From Prosapia bicincta (Eukaryota; Arthropoda; Insecta; Hemiptera; Cercopidae): a stretch of 64,000 nucleotides of DNA. The stretch covers positions 547,501 to 611,500 of the forward strand of contig JBAIZL010000006.1 in NCBI GenBank assembly GCA_036971475.1. The letters run 5' to 3'. The first letter of the stretch is position 1. Every line of letters starts with the position of its first letter. The notes beneath the pieces were generated by a model, which was given only the letters and a program-made list of their open reading frames with translations, did no database searches and was not told the origin of the DNA. Shown here in pieces: positions 1 to 9,989 of this stretch. Position numbers and translations under genes: made by a program.

Positions 1-1320
1 AGTCGCATCCAACATGCACAGCGGTCTGTATAGAGACGGAGAATCCACGTTCCCTTTGCCTTTGTTTATCAAGGCTAATCTCTTTACCTTCCAACAGTCA
101 CTAAATACGCCGGCTTTCAAGCAGTGGTTGTACATATTGAGTAATATGTGCGGGTGAGTTCTCACTACACCTTTAAGAACATCCGGAGGGATTCCGGAGC
201 CTTGTTATTTTAGAGTGAGTTGCCTGCAGTCCATAGTTCTTTCTCCGTGATGAGCCGGAAATCTTGCCCTTCTGTTTTCTTCCTTGCAATCTGTCTGGTA
301 GGATAGGAAGGAAATAAACCATCTACTATAATCTTCATTTGTGCCTCATTCAATTGTCTTCCCGGCGTGAATGAGTTTAGCTTTTAAATCACCAGCTTAT
401 ATCCCAGTCCTCAAGCGTCCCTGTTTAGATATTCACGGATATCTTCCCACCATCGTCTATGGCACGACAATATACAGGATTTCTATTGCCTCTATGGATC
501 CGTTTTTGGAGGATAACAACCTTGCAGGCTCTTTGAATTAGATTCATTGTTGTGTCTACTACAACTTCGGCGTATCTGTGCTTTTGCGTTGTTTGGCTTT
601 GATCCAACTGGGAACCCTGCAGAGCTTCTGAGAACATTTCCTGGTCCATTCTTGCAACATTTCACTTGATTCTTTTCAGTGTTCTTGTCCGTCTCTTTGG
701 TTCCTCAGGGTTGGTACTGCTTAGGATGTACTAGTGATAGCTCGCCGTACAGTCCTGCATCACTAGCCAATCCTGAATTCTAGGGACTAGTAACTCTGAG
801 ACGAAAGTAAGTCGCTAATGCAACCTCTATATCCTGGTCGACGGAAGGTAGTCGTGTTACCTTGTGGTACCTGTGTTGACCACAAGTTCAAGTCTTGAAG
901 CCATTTCAATTGCTTCTGGAGTTAGTTATGTCTGCCCCCCTCCCCATTATGTAGCCCTCCAGTTGAAATCTCCTCCGACAATGATATTACAGTCTGTAGC
1001 CTGCAAACTGTCTTCAAAATGGTCCATCTTTAAGCGGAAATCTCTGATGGAGTCATTTTGGGTTATTCAGACAACGGCGTATGTAACGCTTTCGCTTTTA
1101 ATCCACACATACCCCTTTCCAGAGCCATGACTTTCAATGGCAAGGTTTCCACATAAATCCAAATAGTTTCAGTTCCCAAGCTGACCGAGAACCATGAAGG
1201 TGACGCCAAATCCATACACTGCTCACTTATTATTATAATATCAGCCTTGTGTTCTAATCGAAGTCGCGAAACCAGGTAATTAGCCAGTCTCCCTCTGTAC
1301 AGATTTCCTAGCCATTCTTC
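1..1320 (-). pseudogene. LINE ORF2: endonuclease and start of reverse transcriptase
   Basis: Reading on the - strand, the endonuclease motif GGDFNW is visible near 960-985, preceded by a degraded N-terminal part. Downstream, at about 1-330, the pre-RT and RT-1/2 region reads LLNMYNHCLKAGVFSDCWKV, then KRLALINKGKGN and YRPLCMLDA, typical of R1/Jockey-type reverse transcriptase. Several stops and frameshifts are present, so no protein can be made. The catalytic FADD box and the C-terminus would lie beyond the left edge. Confidence 0.7.
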
Positions 1321-1323
1321 TAT

Positions 1324-2965
1324 AGTTTTTCAGCTTCCAACACCTGGCGAAACACTAGACATTTTCCAGATCCCGAGACGTGTTTTGTCTTGTCAATATC
1401 CAGGTACATATCCGCGTACAATCCAGGTACAATTAGGTCCTGCTGACAATCTTTGACCTTATGTTTACAGCCAACACATTTAAAACATAAACCTTGCCTA
1501 TCAAGTCCATTGCATATTCCGGTCTTATGCCCATGGCTGAGACATCTCCAGCAACGGGTTACTTCAGTCTTCAGTCTGATTTTACTGCTGACGTCATTTT
1601 TTTATCCTGCTATTCTTTGAAATAATGCTTGATTCTCCGTCGCTTAAAACAACAATTGCCCTCTTCTGTCCTCTATTATTTGCTGCTGTTACATAAATCA
1701 TTGCTGTTACATACGTTCGTCATTGCTATTCTGTAGATTAAAACCGAGAGCTTCCTTTACGTCATTCTCTTCTGTCATTGAGTCTAGGTCTCTGATCTCA
1801 ACTGTTACCTTGGGGACAAGGATTGCATTTTTCCTACTTCCCCAATTGCATCCGTTAAACTCTTCAATATTTTGCTCCCTGCTAGACATTTCAAAGAGGA
1901 CATCCTCTGCTCTCGTTTTCCTTATGGATTTCACCATAAGGCTTCGTTCTCAGGCTTCACCTTGTCATGGAAGATGCGTAAAACATCCGCAAAAGATTTC
2001 CCCCTGACGGGCTTAATACGTACTGCCTCTGGAGCGTGGCTTATTTCCTACTTTCTTCCTTTTTCCTTGACCTAGAGTTCTTTGATCGGATTCCATGGCC
2101 GTGTTCCCACTGATGTTGGGTGGGTTCTAGCCGCTACTTGTTTGCGGTTTTCAACCACAGTCCACTGGCCGCCATTACTATTTTCTTTAACCAAGTGAGG
2201 GGTCTCATTAGTAGCTCCTGGGATGGAAGTGGGCTCAGCTATTGCAGAGCTCTCAGGCCTTGTGACATCTACTCTCGAACGGCCATCTTCCTACCTCTTT
2301 CCTTTTCTGTGTTTTCCCTACACCTCGTTGAAGGGGACACGAAACTACTCTTTTCGTTCTTTCCTTCATAAGAGGAGAGTGAGCTTTGTATGCCTCTGCT
2401 TCTTTTCGGAAACATTCTCCCGCGATCTCTTTAAGTAGCTCAGACCGTCTACTAAATCTTCAAGCTCCATAATGCCAGATTTAATATCAATACTGACATT
2501 TTTTGTCTGCCTAAAGCAAGTTTCATTTTTCCTAGGACGTCTCGACATTTTGTGAAGTGCTCTGCTTCCTCTCGTGCAATTTTCTACAGCTGTTTTCTTA
2601 AAGAGATAGCTGCTGGGAAATTCCGGAAACTGAGTTTCCCAGTGTTCCAGCTCCCTCGCTCCCACTTTTCCTCCCTTTCATAACCAACGGAAAGGCATCA
2701 CGTTTATTTTTATTATCGTTGAGTCGCTTCTTTTTTCTTCAAGGGGCTTGGGACCTGACGATGATATCTTCTGAACCTTAGGATCTCTTCCCTCACCACT
2801 TGTTGCGTTTTCATCCAAGGGGACTAAATGTTCCATCCCCGAGGTATGTTTCTTGCAGGAGATGACTGACGACGACCGGGAGCCTGCTTGGTCCTTCCAG
2901 ACAGTCGCCGGTACTGGGGATCCGACCCCCTGCACCGTAGGTTTGGTTTTATCTACAACTTCCAT
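1324..2965 (-). pseudogene. LINE ORF1 (gag-like, double CCHC zinc knuckle)
   Basis: Nucleic-acid-binding ORF1 protein of the R1-like LINE. Reading begins at the ATG at 2965 (MEVVDKTKPTVQ). The middle part reads KTRAEDVLFEMSSREQN and then VPKVTVEIRDLDSMTEENDV, a conserved stretch of R1-type ORF1 ahead of the knuckles. Two zinc knuckles of CX2CX4HX4C form follow near 1440-1570 (CWRCLSHGHKTGIC and CFKCVGCKHKVKDC). The frame is broken in several places between 2680 and 1580. The protein would coat the element RNA. It sits directly before ORF2, as expected for this LINE type. Confidence 0.7.
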
Positions 2966-3149
2966 CTTTGGTTTGTTTTCGGGGTTCCTTCCCCTAATAC
3001 TGTAACCCTGTACAAGGAGCCCTCACAAGGTACCATCAGCCGGGCCAGCTGAACCAAGGTTTTTTAAAGAGGTGTTACTCCTCTATCCCTCCTCCTTCCC
3101 CATCATAAGATGGGGCCCCGGGCTTGGGACCGGCATAGCGGAGTTTCTA

Positions 3150-4120
3150 AGTTGTTTATTAGCAGTAAGCTAAATCATTTCGTTACCTGCAAGCTTAACT
3201 ATCTGACATACGGCCTTGATCATGTCTTAAGCTGTATTTATAAGTCTATTTAATAGCTTAGTAAATTAAGGTTTAAAATAAAATATTAATGAATATGATT
3301 AATTATTTACATGACGTCTCTTCTCTTGTTATGCGATTCTCTTTTATTGTTATACATCTTTCTGTTATGCTTTAATTTCAGATACCTTAATATTCTACAA
3401 CTTTAAAGCTTAATATTCTACAACCGCTTATAAAGACAACTTGAAATCTAATAAGCATGTTATTTGCAGTTACATTATGACGTCATTCCCCAAAGGCCAT
3501 CTTTTTTTCATCTAAAGTTTTTATGTCATTCATGAACAAAGTCACAGAACATAAAACTGAAATTCATTGTATTTTTATTCAACATGGAACCTAATATTTT
3601 CAGTACGCGTTATATACAACAATTTTAACGTTATATTTTATAAAATAGCTATTTGCTTATATCTTTATTATGTACATAAAGCTCTTGTGTGCTAATAAAT
3701 TTTAAAATTTTATCTTGAGAATCGCTTGGTAAACAAAGTGATAATTTAATTAAAGTAAATAACAAACAAAAGAAAATGTTATTTTTGGCAATTTTGAAAC
3801 ATGAATAAAAATATTACTTTATTCTTCATCTAAGATATGTTCCAATAAATATTTGAAACACATAGGAACTATAACAATATATAATAAACACTATCTTTCT
3901 ATCAGTTTACACGAGAAATTTAATTGATTGTTGTGTCAGAATCGATAGTTGCACTTCGAACTTAAATTTATTTTAGGTTAAATTTACATAGGCCAATTAG
4001 TGTGACATAAAACATCATTGTAGGTTTGAGCAGTGCCAATTTTGTTCCTACCATTTACCCAAGACATTAACTGGTGAAACAAATGTAAGAAACAACAAAT
4101 CATTAAAATCGAATTGAAGT
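3150..4120. other. AT-rich spacer without recognised features
   Basis: No coding similarity, tandem repeat or terminal inverted repeat was recognised here. Confidence 0.5.
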
Positions 4121-4126
4121 TTTGCG

Positions 4127-4157
4127 TATAAAAGACGCCAATCAAGATTTCAGTCTC
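4127..4157 (+). promoter_or_regulatory. Core promoter: TATA box plus arthropod-type initiator
   Basis: TATAAAAG at 4127-4134 is followed by TCAGTC with its A at 4152. That places the presumed start about 25 bp after the first T of the TATA box. TCAGTY is the arthropod initiator consensus and the spacing is the usual one. No DPE-like motif was seen. The promoter may belong to a host gene or to the LTR or terminal repeat of an unrecognised element. Confidence 0.5.
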
Positions 4158-4188
4158 TCGACAATTTCCCGCGCAATATTACTTGCAG

Positions 4189-4353
4189 ATGTCCCTTTCC
4201 CATCTACTTCAGACTTCTAATTCGTTTCTCGATCGATTTCCTCCGGACGTTGTCTCTAATGAAGATCGCGAAGTAATTTGTGGATTTATCACCGACGAAA
4301 TATTTGGGGTAGTCGCTGTGCTAAGCACACTGGCTTCTTTGGCGGTTTCTTAA
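4189..4353 (+). CDS. Short ORF, 54 codons, unknown function
   Basis: An ATG 37 nt downstream of the predicted transcription start opens a 54-codon frame that ends in TAA. The protein starts MSLSHLLQTSNSFLDRF, has an acidic/polar middle (SNEDREV), and ends in a hydrophobic segment of about 18 residues (VVAVLSTLASLAVS is part of it), which could be a membrane anchor. The local sequence is less AT-rich than its flanks, which supports but does not prove coding. I do not recognise the family. It could be a first exon, a peptide gene, or the leader of a retroelement. No clear splice donor was seen inside it. Confidence 0.3.
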   Translation: MSLSHLLQTSNSFLDRFPPDVVSNEDREVICGFITDEIFGVVAVLSTLASLAVS

Positions 4354-4426
4354 ATAATAATATAATTCGTTTTGCTTGGACGATGTTATCCTTAAATTTC
4401 TAAGGATTTTAATCACAGATTTTCAT

Positions 4427-4700
4427 AAGTAAATACTTAAAGAGCTAAGTAAAAAACTATTAACTTACTTTCTGACGCCTTATCAAAAGACGATTCATTG
4501 ATGAAGCCAACCCGCTTCAAATAATTACTTATGATTTATTCAGTGGATTCAAGCTGATTAAAACGAGCAACTTTCATAGGTTGCTGAAGCGGAGCCAGAT
4601 CCGCCTTTATGAGGCTAAGGAGTACGTTTGTAGTTTATAAATATTCACTCACTGAACTTCTAATTAAGTTAACTTATGAAAAGCTTGCTGAGACGTAGGT
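4427..4700. repeat. Probable degraded copy of a foldback repeat family
   Basis: The stretch contains AACTTACTTTCTGACG followed by a GATGAAGCC segment. It resembles the arms of the foldback repeats near 35274, 37685 and 49378. A second, inverted partner (GCTGAGACGTAGG) lies near 4690. The match is partial, so the call is tentative. Confidence 0.25.
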
Positions 4701-4849
4701 AATTTTTTCGAACGCATTAATTGATCTGTATCAGTGCCTTGCTAATAAAAACCGTTTAGTTCGATCGAAAACGTAACGTTTCAAAAGTACTCTCACTTAT
4801 AGAACATGTCGTTTAATCTATAAGTAACATCGGTAACAAGACATCTACC

Positions 4850-5860
4850 ACATGACATCAGCAAAACGACATCAGCAACATGGTATCAGCAACCCGACAT
4901 CAGCAACATGATATTCGCAACAAGACATTAGCAGCATGACATAAGAAACGTGACATCAGCAACACGACATCAGCAACAAGACATTAGCATCATGTTATAA
5001 GCAACATGACATAAGAAACGTGACATCAGCAACATGACTTCAGCAACACGTCATCAGACCCATGACAACAGCAACATGATAACAGCAACACGACATCAGT
5101 AACACAACATCAGCAACATGGTATCAGCAACACGGCATCAGATCCATGACATCAGCAACACGACATCAGCAACACAGCATCAGACCCATGACATTAGCAA
5201 CATGATATCTGCAACACGGCATCAGCAACATGACATCAGCAATATGATATCAGCAACACAACATCAGAAACATGACATCAGCAACACAACATCAGCAACA
5301 TGGCATCAGATCCATGACATCAGCAACATGATATCAGCAACACGACATCAGTAACACAACATCATCAACATGGCATCAGCAACGCGGCATCTGACCCTTG
5401 ACATTAGCAACACTACATCAGCAACATGGCATCAGATTCATGACATCAGCAACATGATATCAGCAACACGACATCAACAACACAACATCAGCAACATGAC
5501 ATCAACAACATGACATCAGCAGCACGGCATCAGACCCATGAAATCAGCATCATAGCATCAGCAACACGGCATCAGACCCATGGCATCAGCAACACAACAT
5601 CAGCAACACGTCATCAAACCCATGACATCAGCAACATGCCATCAGCAACACAACATCAGCAACATGGCATCAGATCCATGACATCAGCAACATGATATCA
5701 GCAATACGACATCAGTAACACAACATCATCAACATGGCAGCAGCAACGCGGCATCAGACCCATGACATCAGCAAAATGACATCAGCAACACATCAGCAAA
5801 CATGACATCAGTAACACGCAACAGCAACATGACGCCAGCAACACCTGACAACATCAGTAA
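4850..5860. repeat. 14-bp minisatellite, about 1 kb
   Basis: Roughly seventy copies of a 14-bp unit close to ACATCAGCAACATG are arranged head to tail, with variants such as GATCCATG, GACCCATG and GGCATCAG. Because 14 is not a multiple of 3, all three frames encode the same rotating peptide rich in H, Q, S, T and I. The open frames inside are therefore a by-product and not genes. Confidence 0.9.
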
Positions 5861-6242
5861 CTTGGCTAACAGTTTGGTATAAAGCCTCTCTTAGCCTTCC
5901 CCAGAAGATTTAAGAAATTCATTGTTGTTATTTAGGAGACTAGAATTATTCCAGAGGTTTTCTTCTACCTTGCCACCTTCTGCGTAAGTAGTAACATTAC
6001 CTCAATGGGTGTTTAAGTGGCTTTACACGCACTATGAGAGATAGTTTGTCCCTACTTGGTCTACCCCCATCCTTGTCCCTACCCTATTCCCTATCAATAC
6101 TTTTCCATATACAACATCGTTACCCTTTCGACCATCCATTCCTTGCACTTCCTTTTTCCTGTTTCTTTCCTCTTCAAAACCTTTGTTAGTCCTCCCTTCT
6201 TTTTATAGAGTCAAACCTTTCAGTACTGATCTTCTTTATTCG

Positions 6243-6273
6243 CTCTCTCTCTCTCTCTCTCTCTCCTCTCCCA

Positions 6274-6309
<36 letters not shown>

Positions 6310-6330
6310 CCTCTCTCTCACTTTCCCCTT
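6243..6330. repeat. (CT)n microsatellite
   Basis: An interrupted CT dinucleotide run with occasional CC and TT interruptions. The open frame across it (serine/leucine-rich) is an artefact of the repeat. Confidence 0.9.
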
Positions 6331-6339
6331 CTTTTTTCT

Positions 6340-7359
6340 TTTCTATTTTGTCTCTTCTTATATGGTGTCTTTCTGAACAAAAAATAAGAGAAATTTTCTT
6401 AGCTGTATACATTCACTCTATAAGAGTAATACCACATTACAACAGCTCAGTATACATTACTAGATGTCGCAAAGCCTCCTCACATTTATGTATTGTAGGA
6501 TTGCAAAGTGAATTGAGAACCTAACCTTTACAAATATATATATATATAATGATTGTTATAAGAGATAATTGTAATAATTATAAATTCTGCACACAGACAA
6601 AAAAACTTTTACGTTCAGTTTCCTTCAGTTGTGTTATTCTCAAAGCCAAATGTTAAAACAGATGAATCACACAGGAAGTTCTTGATTGTGTAATGAAGGT
6701 TAACCTCTACTTAGCCATAACCCGCCCCGTATTGATTACGCTATTACAGCCAGAAAGTCGATAAATGTCATTGGACTGCTTTAATATGCCACAAGCATTA
6801 CCCGTAAGTAATATTTAACATGTCTCACATCCCCTTTATAAAATATTCAATAAAAATACTACATATTTTCACAACCATATGAAAACCATAACTTCAACTT
6901 AATGAAATTTTATTTCTAAAAAGCATAAAAGTTATTCGAACTTGCTTCGCAAATGTGTAATTATTCTAAGCAATGTGTAATTAAATTTTCAGTATTTTTA
7001 AGGTTATGGTTTTACATTTATATTAAAAATTTTACATTTTGTAATCCAATCATACCGTACAGACTTAATGTATAGCTAAATACGGTTGTATTGAACAAGT
7101 GTTGCCCCAGTTGGAACATTTTCTTGCACTTACAGTTTTAGATTAGATTCCTTTATTTAATCTATCAATTTGCTCTACATTAATCGACTGTGGTAGCTTT
7201 AGACGCCAGAAGTAATAGTAGTCGAGATGTTGACATTCCTTAAAATCGATTTTTCAATCGTTTTCAAGACGATACCAGCCATAATAATAATAATAATATT
7301 CAGAATCAATAGTGCTCACAAATGTTGGTTAATTTTTATTATTATTTATTATTTTATTA

Positions 7360-7360
<1 letters not shown>
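6340..7360. other. Spacer without recognised features
   Basis: AT-rich DNA with a short TA run near 6533-6549. No gene or transposon signature was recognised. Confidence 0.5.

Positions 7361-7362
<2 letters not shown>

Positions 7363-7399
<37 letters not shown>
7363..7399. repeat. (AT)n microsatellite
   Basis: About 18 uninterrupted AT units. It lies 22 bp before the left arm of a hairpin. Confidence 0.9.
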
Positions 7400-7400
<1 letters not shown>

Positions 7401-7420
7401 CAATATGTATTCTTGTGTAT

Positions 7421-7507
7421 TAATAAAGAACTAAGTCAAAATACAAATACAAGAATAGTAAATTCAATTATAATTCTTGTATTTGTATTTTGACATAGTT
7501 CTTTATT
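7421..7507. repeat. Hairpin with 35-bp arms between two microsatellites
   Basis: The left arm (7421-7456, containing AAAATACAAATACAAGAAT) is the near-perfect reverse complement of the right arm (7473-7507), with a loop of about 16 nt. One single-base difference was seen (TAAGTC against GACATA). An AT run precedes it and a GT run follows directly. It may be a small foldback transposon or a microsatellite-seeding element. Confidence 0.8.
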
Positions 7508-7684
<177 letters not shown>

Positions 7685-7802
7685 ATTGTTATTATTTTAT
7701 TGCTATTGTTTTTTTATTATTATTTTTATATTAATTAGAACTTAGCTAGTGAGAACAATACACAACGGTAAAAACTGAAACAGTTTACTCTTAATCTCAC
7801 TA

Positions 7803-8154
7803 CACATTAGTTTATTAAAACAAACACATTAGTTTATTAAAACAAACACATTAGTTTATTAAAACAAACACACTAGTTTATTAAAACAAACACATTAGTT
7901 TATTAAAACAAACACACTAGTTTATTAAAACAAACACATTAGTTTATTAAAACAAACACATTAGTTTATTAAAACAAACACACTAGTTTATTAAAACAAA
8001 CACATTAGTTTATTAAAACAAACACACTAGTTTATTAAAACAAACACATTAGTTTATTAAAACAAACACACTAGTTTATTAAAACAAACACACTAGTTTA
8101 TTAAAACAAACACATTAGTTTATTAAAACAAACACACTAGTTTATTAAAACAAA
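7803..8154. repeat. 22-bp tandem array, 16 copies
   Basis: Sixteen nearly identical 22-bp units, each containing TTTATTAAAACAAACACA. They differ almost only at one site, ATTAG or ACTAG. The order of the two types largely alternates, giving a partial 44-bp higher-order unit. The array abuts the hammerhead-like motif of the left arm. Confidence 0.95.
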
Positions 8155-8195
8155 CAGACCAGTTTAGACGACGATGTCGCCTTCATCAGTGCTTG
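8151..8195 (-). ncRNA. Hammerhead-ribozyme-like motif, left arm
   Basis: Read on the - strand: helix I strand CAAGCA, core CUGAUGA, one extra A, helix II GGCGAC/GUCGUC closed by AUC, then UAAA in place of GAAA, and a two-bp helix III (AC, loop UG, GU). Cleavage base C follows, then helix I strand UGUUUG. Helix I pairs over six bp including one G-U. The G12 to U change should impair catalysis. The extra base after A9 is also non-canonical. Fold and activity are inference. Confidence 0.5.
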
Positions 8196-8214
8196 GCTAC
8201 ACATCAGTAGTAGC

Positions 8215-8262
8215 CAAGCACTGATGAAGGCGACATCGTCATCTAAACTGGTCTGTGTTTGT
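8215..8262 (+). ncRNA. Hammerhead-ribozyme-like motif, right arm
   Basis: The + strand partner of the left-arm motif: CAAGCA, CUGAUGA, GGCGAC-AUC-GUCAUC, UAAA, CUGGUC. Helix II has one mismatch (C against A) and G12 is again U. Helix I 3' strand has two extra bases (UGUGUUUG), so pairing is weaker. Probably inactive. Confidence 0.4.
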
Positions 8263-8464
8263 TTTTATAAACTAGCGTCTTTGTTTTAATAAACTAATGT
8301 TTATTGAGATTTAGAGTAAACTGTTTCAATTTTTACCATCATTACTATTAATAATAATAATATCATCAGCATTATTATTGTATTGCAATATTATTTTTAC
8401 TGTGTGATATTTTTTTGCATCAATGCTATGATTGGTTCTTCCATTTTTGTATAAAGTTCAAGTC

Positions 8465-9108
8465 CTATAAATTAGTTGCATCCCTATCAAGAATTATAGG
8501 AGACTTCTTCCAAATGTTTGATCCGACTTGATGGGCGACCAGCTGTGCGTGAAGAACCATCTTGAAGCGCGATAGTAGGGGAGGATGGACGTTCCCCTTA
8601 CAGGCGTACAAACAAGAAATGAAGAAAGTTTCAGTCTTCAGCCGATCACTCTTGCATACTTTAGAAGCCTGCCTGGACGACCAATAGACCCGCTTCATGG
8701 TGTGGCGGGTGAAGATAACCTCTGTGTTCATCTTCTAAAACGTCGTAAAAGTTTGACACGTTTAGCTTGTTAAAAGCCACGGCTCGTGCAGGTGACGTGG
8801 CCTTGGATTTTTGACGCTATATCTGGGTTTTCGAAACACAGTAACCCAATCTTCCCGGCCAGCAGTGTTCCTGTGTTACAGTTGTTCGGGATATCATGGT
8901 TTGCAGCGAGTTGGAAGGCCAACGTTCGCAAGTCTGCCTCGTGACAAGGTAGCAAACTTGGCCACCAGAAACAACTGAGCAATAAAAATTCAGAATTTTC
9001 GTATCTATTAATATATTCGATGTTCTTATTTAGGACCAACGTTTCGTACACTGTACTTTTAGCCTTGTTCGCAATGGCGCGTCGACTTGTTCGTGATGTC
9101 AATGGCAA
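8465..9108 (-). pseudogene. Tigger/pogo-type transposase, N-terminal part, decayed
   Basis: The - strand reads a basic N-terminus (SRRAIANKAKSTVYETLVL) and then the CENP-B-like DNA-binding part LRTLAFQLAANHDIPNNCNT, with FENPDIASKIQGHVTC and, after a frameshift, NKLNVSNFYDVLEDE. A further frame gives SSRQASKVCKSDRLKTETFF, the region following the first catalytic Asp in Tigger/jerky proteins. At least two frameshifts and several stops are present. No partner terminal repeats were found close by. Confidence 0.6.
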
Positions 9109-9250
9109 CTGATCCCCACAGCTACTGCTGCGTCTTTGTTATGTTTTGCCCCTAAAACCAAGACAGCTCTTTAATGCTACTCTGATATAAATAGAATTAC
9201 CTATAAATAAATAGCTTTAGATAGGGTCGAAAGCTACTGTAGACCTACTA

Positions 9251-9258
9251 CTATATAC
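9251..9258. repeat. 8-bp target-site duplication (left) of hAT MITE
   Basis: CTATATAC matches CTGTATAC at 9770-9777 in seven of eight positions. Eight bp is the hAT duplication length. Confidence 0.65.
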
Positions 9259-9769
9259 CATTGGTTCCCAAACCTTTCGGCACCACCCCCTCCTCCTCTT
9301 GAAATGAAAGCCACCCACACCTCCCTCCATTTCACACTTTAAACAAATGGTATAGGAATATAAAAAAAAAAAAAAAACAAATATTATATATATTAAAAAA
9401 AAATTGTTCAATTATACATACTTTCACAAGAAACGTCATATAACATTTCAAGTTTTAATTTGCAAGGTGAATTCTAACTGATAAGAGAAATGACTGTTAG
9501 TGCGATGGATGATCTGCATTTTTCTCACTAGCATGCCTATTTGAGGTTGTTTTATATATTTGAGGAAGACTTGTATTTCTATTATAAATTCATACATTTA
9601 ATTTAAATTTTCTAAACATCATTGTCAATAAAATTACCTACGTAAAAAATCTGAGGTGTAAATTTAGATTTTAGTCTTAATAGATTGTGTGCTTAAATTT
9701 TAACTAAATGAGAAATTATCTTAGTATTTTCCAACTGACCTCGCCCCCCCCCCAGTTTGGGAACCTATG
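9259..9769. mobile_element. Non-autonomous hAT element (511 bp)
   Basis: The terminal inverted repeats begin CATTGGTTCCCAAACC on the left and CATAGGTTCCCAAACT (reverse complement) on the right. These are close to the common hAT terminal form. The left end continues into a C-rich stretch and the right end into a C-run. The interior is AT-rich without transposase. Confidence 0.75.
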
Positions 9770-9985
9770 CTGTATACTATACACTATATATTATATGCTA
9801 AATGAGCATAAGTACTATATATTATATACTTTACACTCTAACCTTAAACTGTATATTGTACACTGTATGGTGTATACTGTATACTATATAGTATATAGTA
9901 AATACAATATACTATATACTATATACAATATACTATACAACTATACACTTTGACTATAGTATAACTACATACTATATATTATGTA
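9770..9985. repeat. TATAC-rich simple repeat
   Basis: Degenerate repetition of TATACTATA-like words over about 215 bp. It starts at the right target duplication of the hAT element, so the hAT element seems to have landed in a TATAC-rich tract. Confidence 0.7.
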
Positions 9986-9989
9986 GAAA

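Larger units (their letters stand above)
1..3150 (-). mobile_element. R1-like non-LTR retrotransposon, 5' part
   Basis: The - strand carries, in order, a presumed 5' UTR, a gag-like ORF1 with two CCHC knuckles, then an ORF2 with an apurinic-type endonuclease and the start of a reverse transcriptase. The element runs off the left edge of the window. Base composition is clearly richer in G+C than the DNA after about 3150, which marks the approximate 5' boundary. Both ORFs carry stops and frameshifts, so this is a dead copy. Assignment to the R1/I-like group rests on ORF1 layout and endonuclease wording and is inference from memory of the family. Confidence 0.75.
7766..8338. mobile_element. Foldback element with hammerhead-like core and unequal arms
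   Basis: A long inverted repeat. The outer ends match (GGTAAAAACTGAAACAGTTT near 7767 against its complement near 8310-8335). The inner ends match over about 45 bp around a centre near 8205 (AGTGCTTGGCTAC against GTAGCCAAGCAC). The left arm is expanded by 16 copies of a 22-bp unit; the right arm keeps about two degraded copies. Both arms carry a hammerhead-like motif. No coding capacity. It could be a non-autonomous Penelope-like or retrozyme-like element that inserted as an inverted dimer. Confidence 0.65.

Noticed and set aside
5118..5695. Two open frames of 60-80 codons
   Set aside because: They only translate the 14-bp minisatellite.
4850..5860. CRISPR-like repeated array
   Set aside because: Units are contiguous without spacers, in a eukaryotic genome.
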